Below are positions 62,129 through 64,000 of a stretch of DNA of 64,000 nucleotides, piece after piece. The DNA is from Littorina saxatilis (lineage: Eukaryota > Mollusca > Gastropoda > Littorinimorpha > Littorinidae). A program made the position numbers and the translations under genes. The DNA lies in contig NC_090247.1 of assembly GCF_037325665.1 (NCBI RefSeq), positions 28,029,359-28,093,358 of the forward strand. Direction: 5' to 3'. Within the stretch, counting starts at the first letter, position 1. Every line of letters begins with the position of its first letter. Under the pieces are notes generated by a model that saw nothing but the letters and a program-made list of their open reading frames with translations, had not been told where the DNA came from and did not search any database.

Positions 62129-64000
62129 CAGCAGTCCCTGCAATGTACGGCCCCCGGCATGAGCGGACACCTCACATGTACGAACACATTTGCTCGGCAC
62201 GGAGTGTTTTCCTTCTATATTTGCCCCCCCTTAAACGGACACCTGCAAAACGTGGACGCGGACACTCATTTTCGGTCCCAACAGCAGGTCATACCTCCAA
62301 TGTACGGACAGACCATCGTCAAATTTTCACCACAACAAAATCAATAACAGAGCAGTCCGGCTCTTGGTACAAAGATCACAGCCGCAATGGCGTGATGACA
62401 GTCACTGATAACTTGAGTGCACGTGTACCCATCTGGAGGGGGTGTAGTTTTGGTCAGGAGTGGAGTACATGCGAAGATGCCAACATGAAACTGCACTGTG
62501 CTCTTTATTCTTGTCTGTTGGACGTAAACAACAGAAACCACAGTCGATGAAGGTCCTGAGCAAAAGAGAGTGAAAAACCAGCCACAGTTCTGTGACAGCA
62601 TCGTGTGTCTGTGTGTAACCTCTTTCATTGACAAGATACTCTTGTTCCCCCTCAGCCTTGACCAGTGAGTCGGTTGCCTAATCTGTGAACCCTTCAGTTG
62701 TCTTGCTTTGTCAAAAGTTACGACACAGTCAACTGGTTTTGCTCTGAGTGAACAGTGCAGCTGGCCTCTCTGACACAGCCCAAAACAGTACATGGCTGGA
62801 GGGAGTAAGAGAGAGGGAGGGGGAGGGGGGTGGAGGGGTAGCTGGCAAAACTCTGTGGGGTGTCCGGTGTCATTGCATGTCAGCAGGAAGAGCATTGGAG
62901 AGAAATAGAGAGGTGTACTCTTCCACACAATTTCCAAGCATCAGTTGTCACGGCTTGGGGTAGGCATTAGTGAGGGAGAGTGGGAGCTGTGTTATGTACA
63001 GTGTATTTCCGACTGAAGAGTGAAAAGTCACTGCCATGCCACATGATCGGCATGCAGTCAATAAAGCCAGACAAGAAGAAAATAAATTACATGATTATGA
63101 CATGCAGCTCTATCTGCTGCTATTTATTCAAACTGGTTTTCAAGCTTATTCTTGCAAAGCATCTGCACACGCTCCTCTGTGCTGTGTTTGTGTGGCTGCT
63201 TTCGTATGTCAGTGCATGGTGAGTGTGTTCACTGCCTTGAGGATTTATTTTATCTCTTCTTTTCAACACTTTTCATACACATCATTTTTACAGAACGTTT
63301 AAAGAAGTATTAGGAGTTTATTGTTATTGTTTAGTAGCCACAAGAAGTGATTAGCATAGACTCAATCCTCAGGCATGGGAATTGAAAATTGTAAAAAAGG
63401 CTGAAAATGTATAACTGAAGACGCAAGCGTCAAGTCGACGGCGCGAAGCGCCTAGCCTTACTAGGGGGGTCCGGGGGCATGCCCCCCCGGAAAAAAATTC
63501 TCCAAAGAACCCAGATGGTGCAATCTGGTGCCGGTCATCTGAGCTCCAAGTTTGCCATTAAATTCTGTTTTTAGAATCAGAGTTTTTAGTACTAATTTTT
63601 GCTTTTTTTTAAGAAAAAAAATATATACATGTATTATATGGTTCAAATTTGTTAAAAAATTGATCTGTTGAGACAAACAGGAAAATGTAACTTGTAACAC
63701 AATCTGTGCAATCTGGTTTACTTTCAAACATGAAAGTTCAAGTAACTGAGGCGGGCGGTAGCAGTGCGTGAACAAAGTACGGAAAGTTTTCGCGGGCTTT
63801 TGCGCAAAGGCAAAAGTAACCGGTGCTTTTGCTTTTTTGGCGGAACAAAAAAAAAATTCGGCGGAAATCCGCCATTCGGCGGACAATTCCCCTGCCTGAA
63901 TCCTGTTGTTTGTGTGTCCTGTGTGCGTGATTGGGGGAGGGGGTGGTGTGGTCACCCCTCCCGTGACCGGACACCTGCAATGTACGGACAGTTTTGCTAT
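62129..64000 (+). mobile_element. pogo-like DNA transposon, third copy, running off the window
   Basis: Starts with TA then CAGCAGTCCCTGCAATG and follows the 41407 copy throughout. The last bases of the window (CACCTGCAATGTACGGACAG) correspond to about 45 bases before the right TIR in that copy. A 529-bp MITE is nested at 63370-63898. It is inserted in the recombinase region of the third DIRS copy. Confidence 0.7.
63370..63898. mobile_element. MITE with 15-bp TIRs and 6-bp AATCCT duplication
   Basis: Ends CAGGCATGGGAATTG and CAATTCCCCTGCCTG (14 of 15 match), AATCCT on both sides. It carries GGCGCGAAGCGCC and GGGGTCCGGGGGCATGCCCC, as in the element at 10932, and ATTCGGCGGA repeats near the right end. 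The 41407 copy of the host element lacks it, which confirms the borders. Confidence 0.85.

Overview
The window looks like nuclear DNA of a mollusc, probably a gastropod. Two intron-rich host genes sit among many short transposons, dinucleotide microsatellites and tRNA-related SINEs of types I associate with gastropod genomes. A 5S rRNA copy of lophotrochozoan type is also present. The species call is inference from sequence style; no search was possible.

Both host genes are on the minus strand and lie head to tail. The 3' part of an adenylate kinase 9 (AK9) gene runs from 60922 down to a stop at 30651. It has 20 exons encoding about 1133 residues, and the 5' part lies beyond the right edge. 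About 2.8 kb further on, a complete ENPP4/ENPP5-like ectonucleotide pyrophosphatase/phosphodiesterase gene runs from 27851 down to 18837. It has four exons encoding 503 residues, with a signal peptide and a C-terminal membrane anchor. Splice sites and phases were worked out by hand and keep frame across every junction.

Region by region: 1-18.5 kb is non-coding AT-rich DNA with microsatellites, SINEs, tandem Helitron-like copies (4.4-5.3 kb), Helentron-like elements and TTAA- or 6-bp-duplicating MITEs. 18.8-27.9 kb is the ENPP gene, its introns full of nested DNA transposons. 28-30.5 kb is an intergenic spacer. 30.6-60.9 kb is AK9. 46.2-53.3 kb, inside one AK9 intron, is a DIRS-type tyrosine-recombinase retroelement copy. 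It carries a full-length 5S rRNA sequence and a roughly 215-bp GC-rich minisatellite. A second, more decayed DIRS copy fills 55.1-59.8 kb and a third starts at 61.1 kb. 62.1-64 kb is a pogo-like DNA transposon inserted into the third DIRS copy.

The most notable structures are: DIRS copies whose internal complementary regions still match both outer ends; the 5S gene inside one of them; at least four element families sharing one terminal layout (5' self-inverted repeat, a further copy near the 3' end, a GC hairpin, then CTTGTT), some of which carry nuclear-receptor-like AGGTCA repeats; and transposons that sit right at AK9 splice donors.
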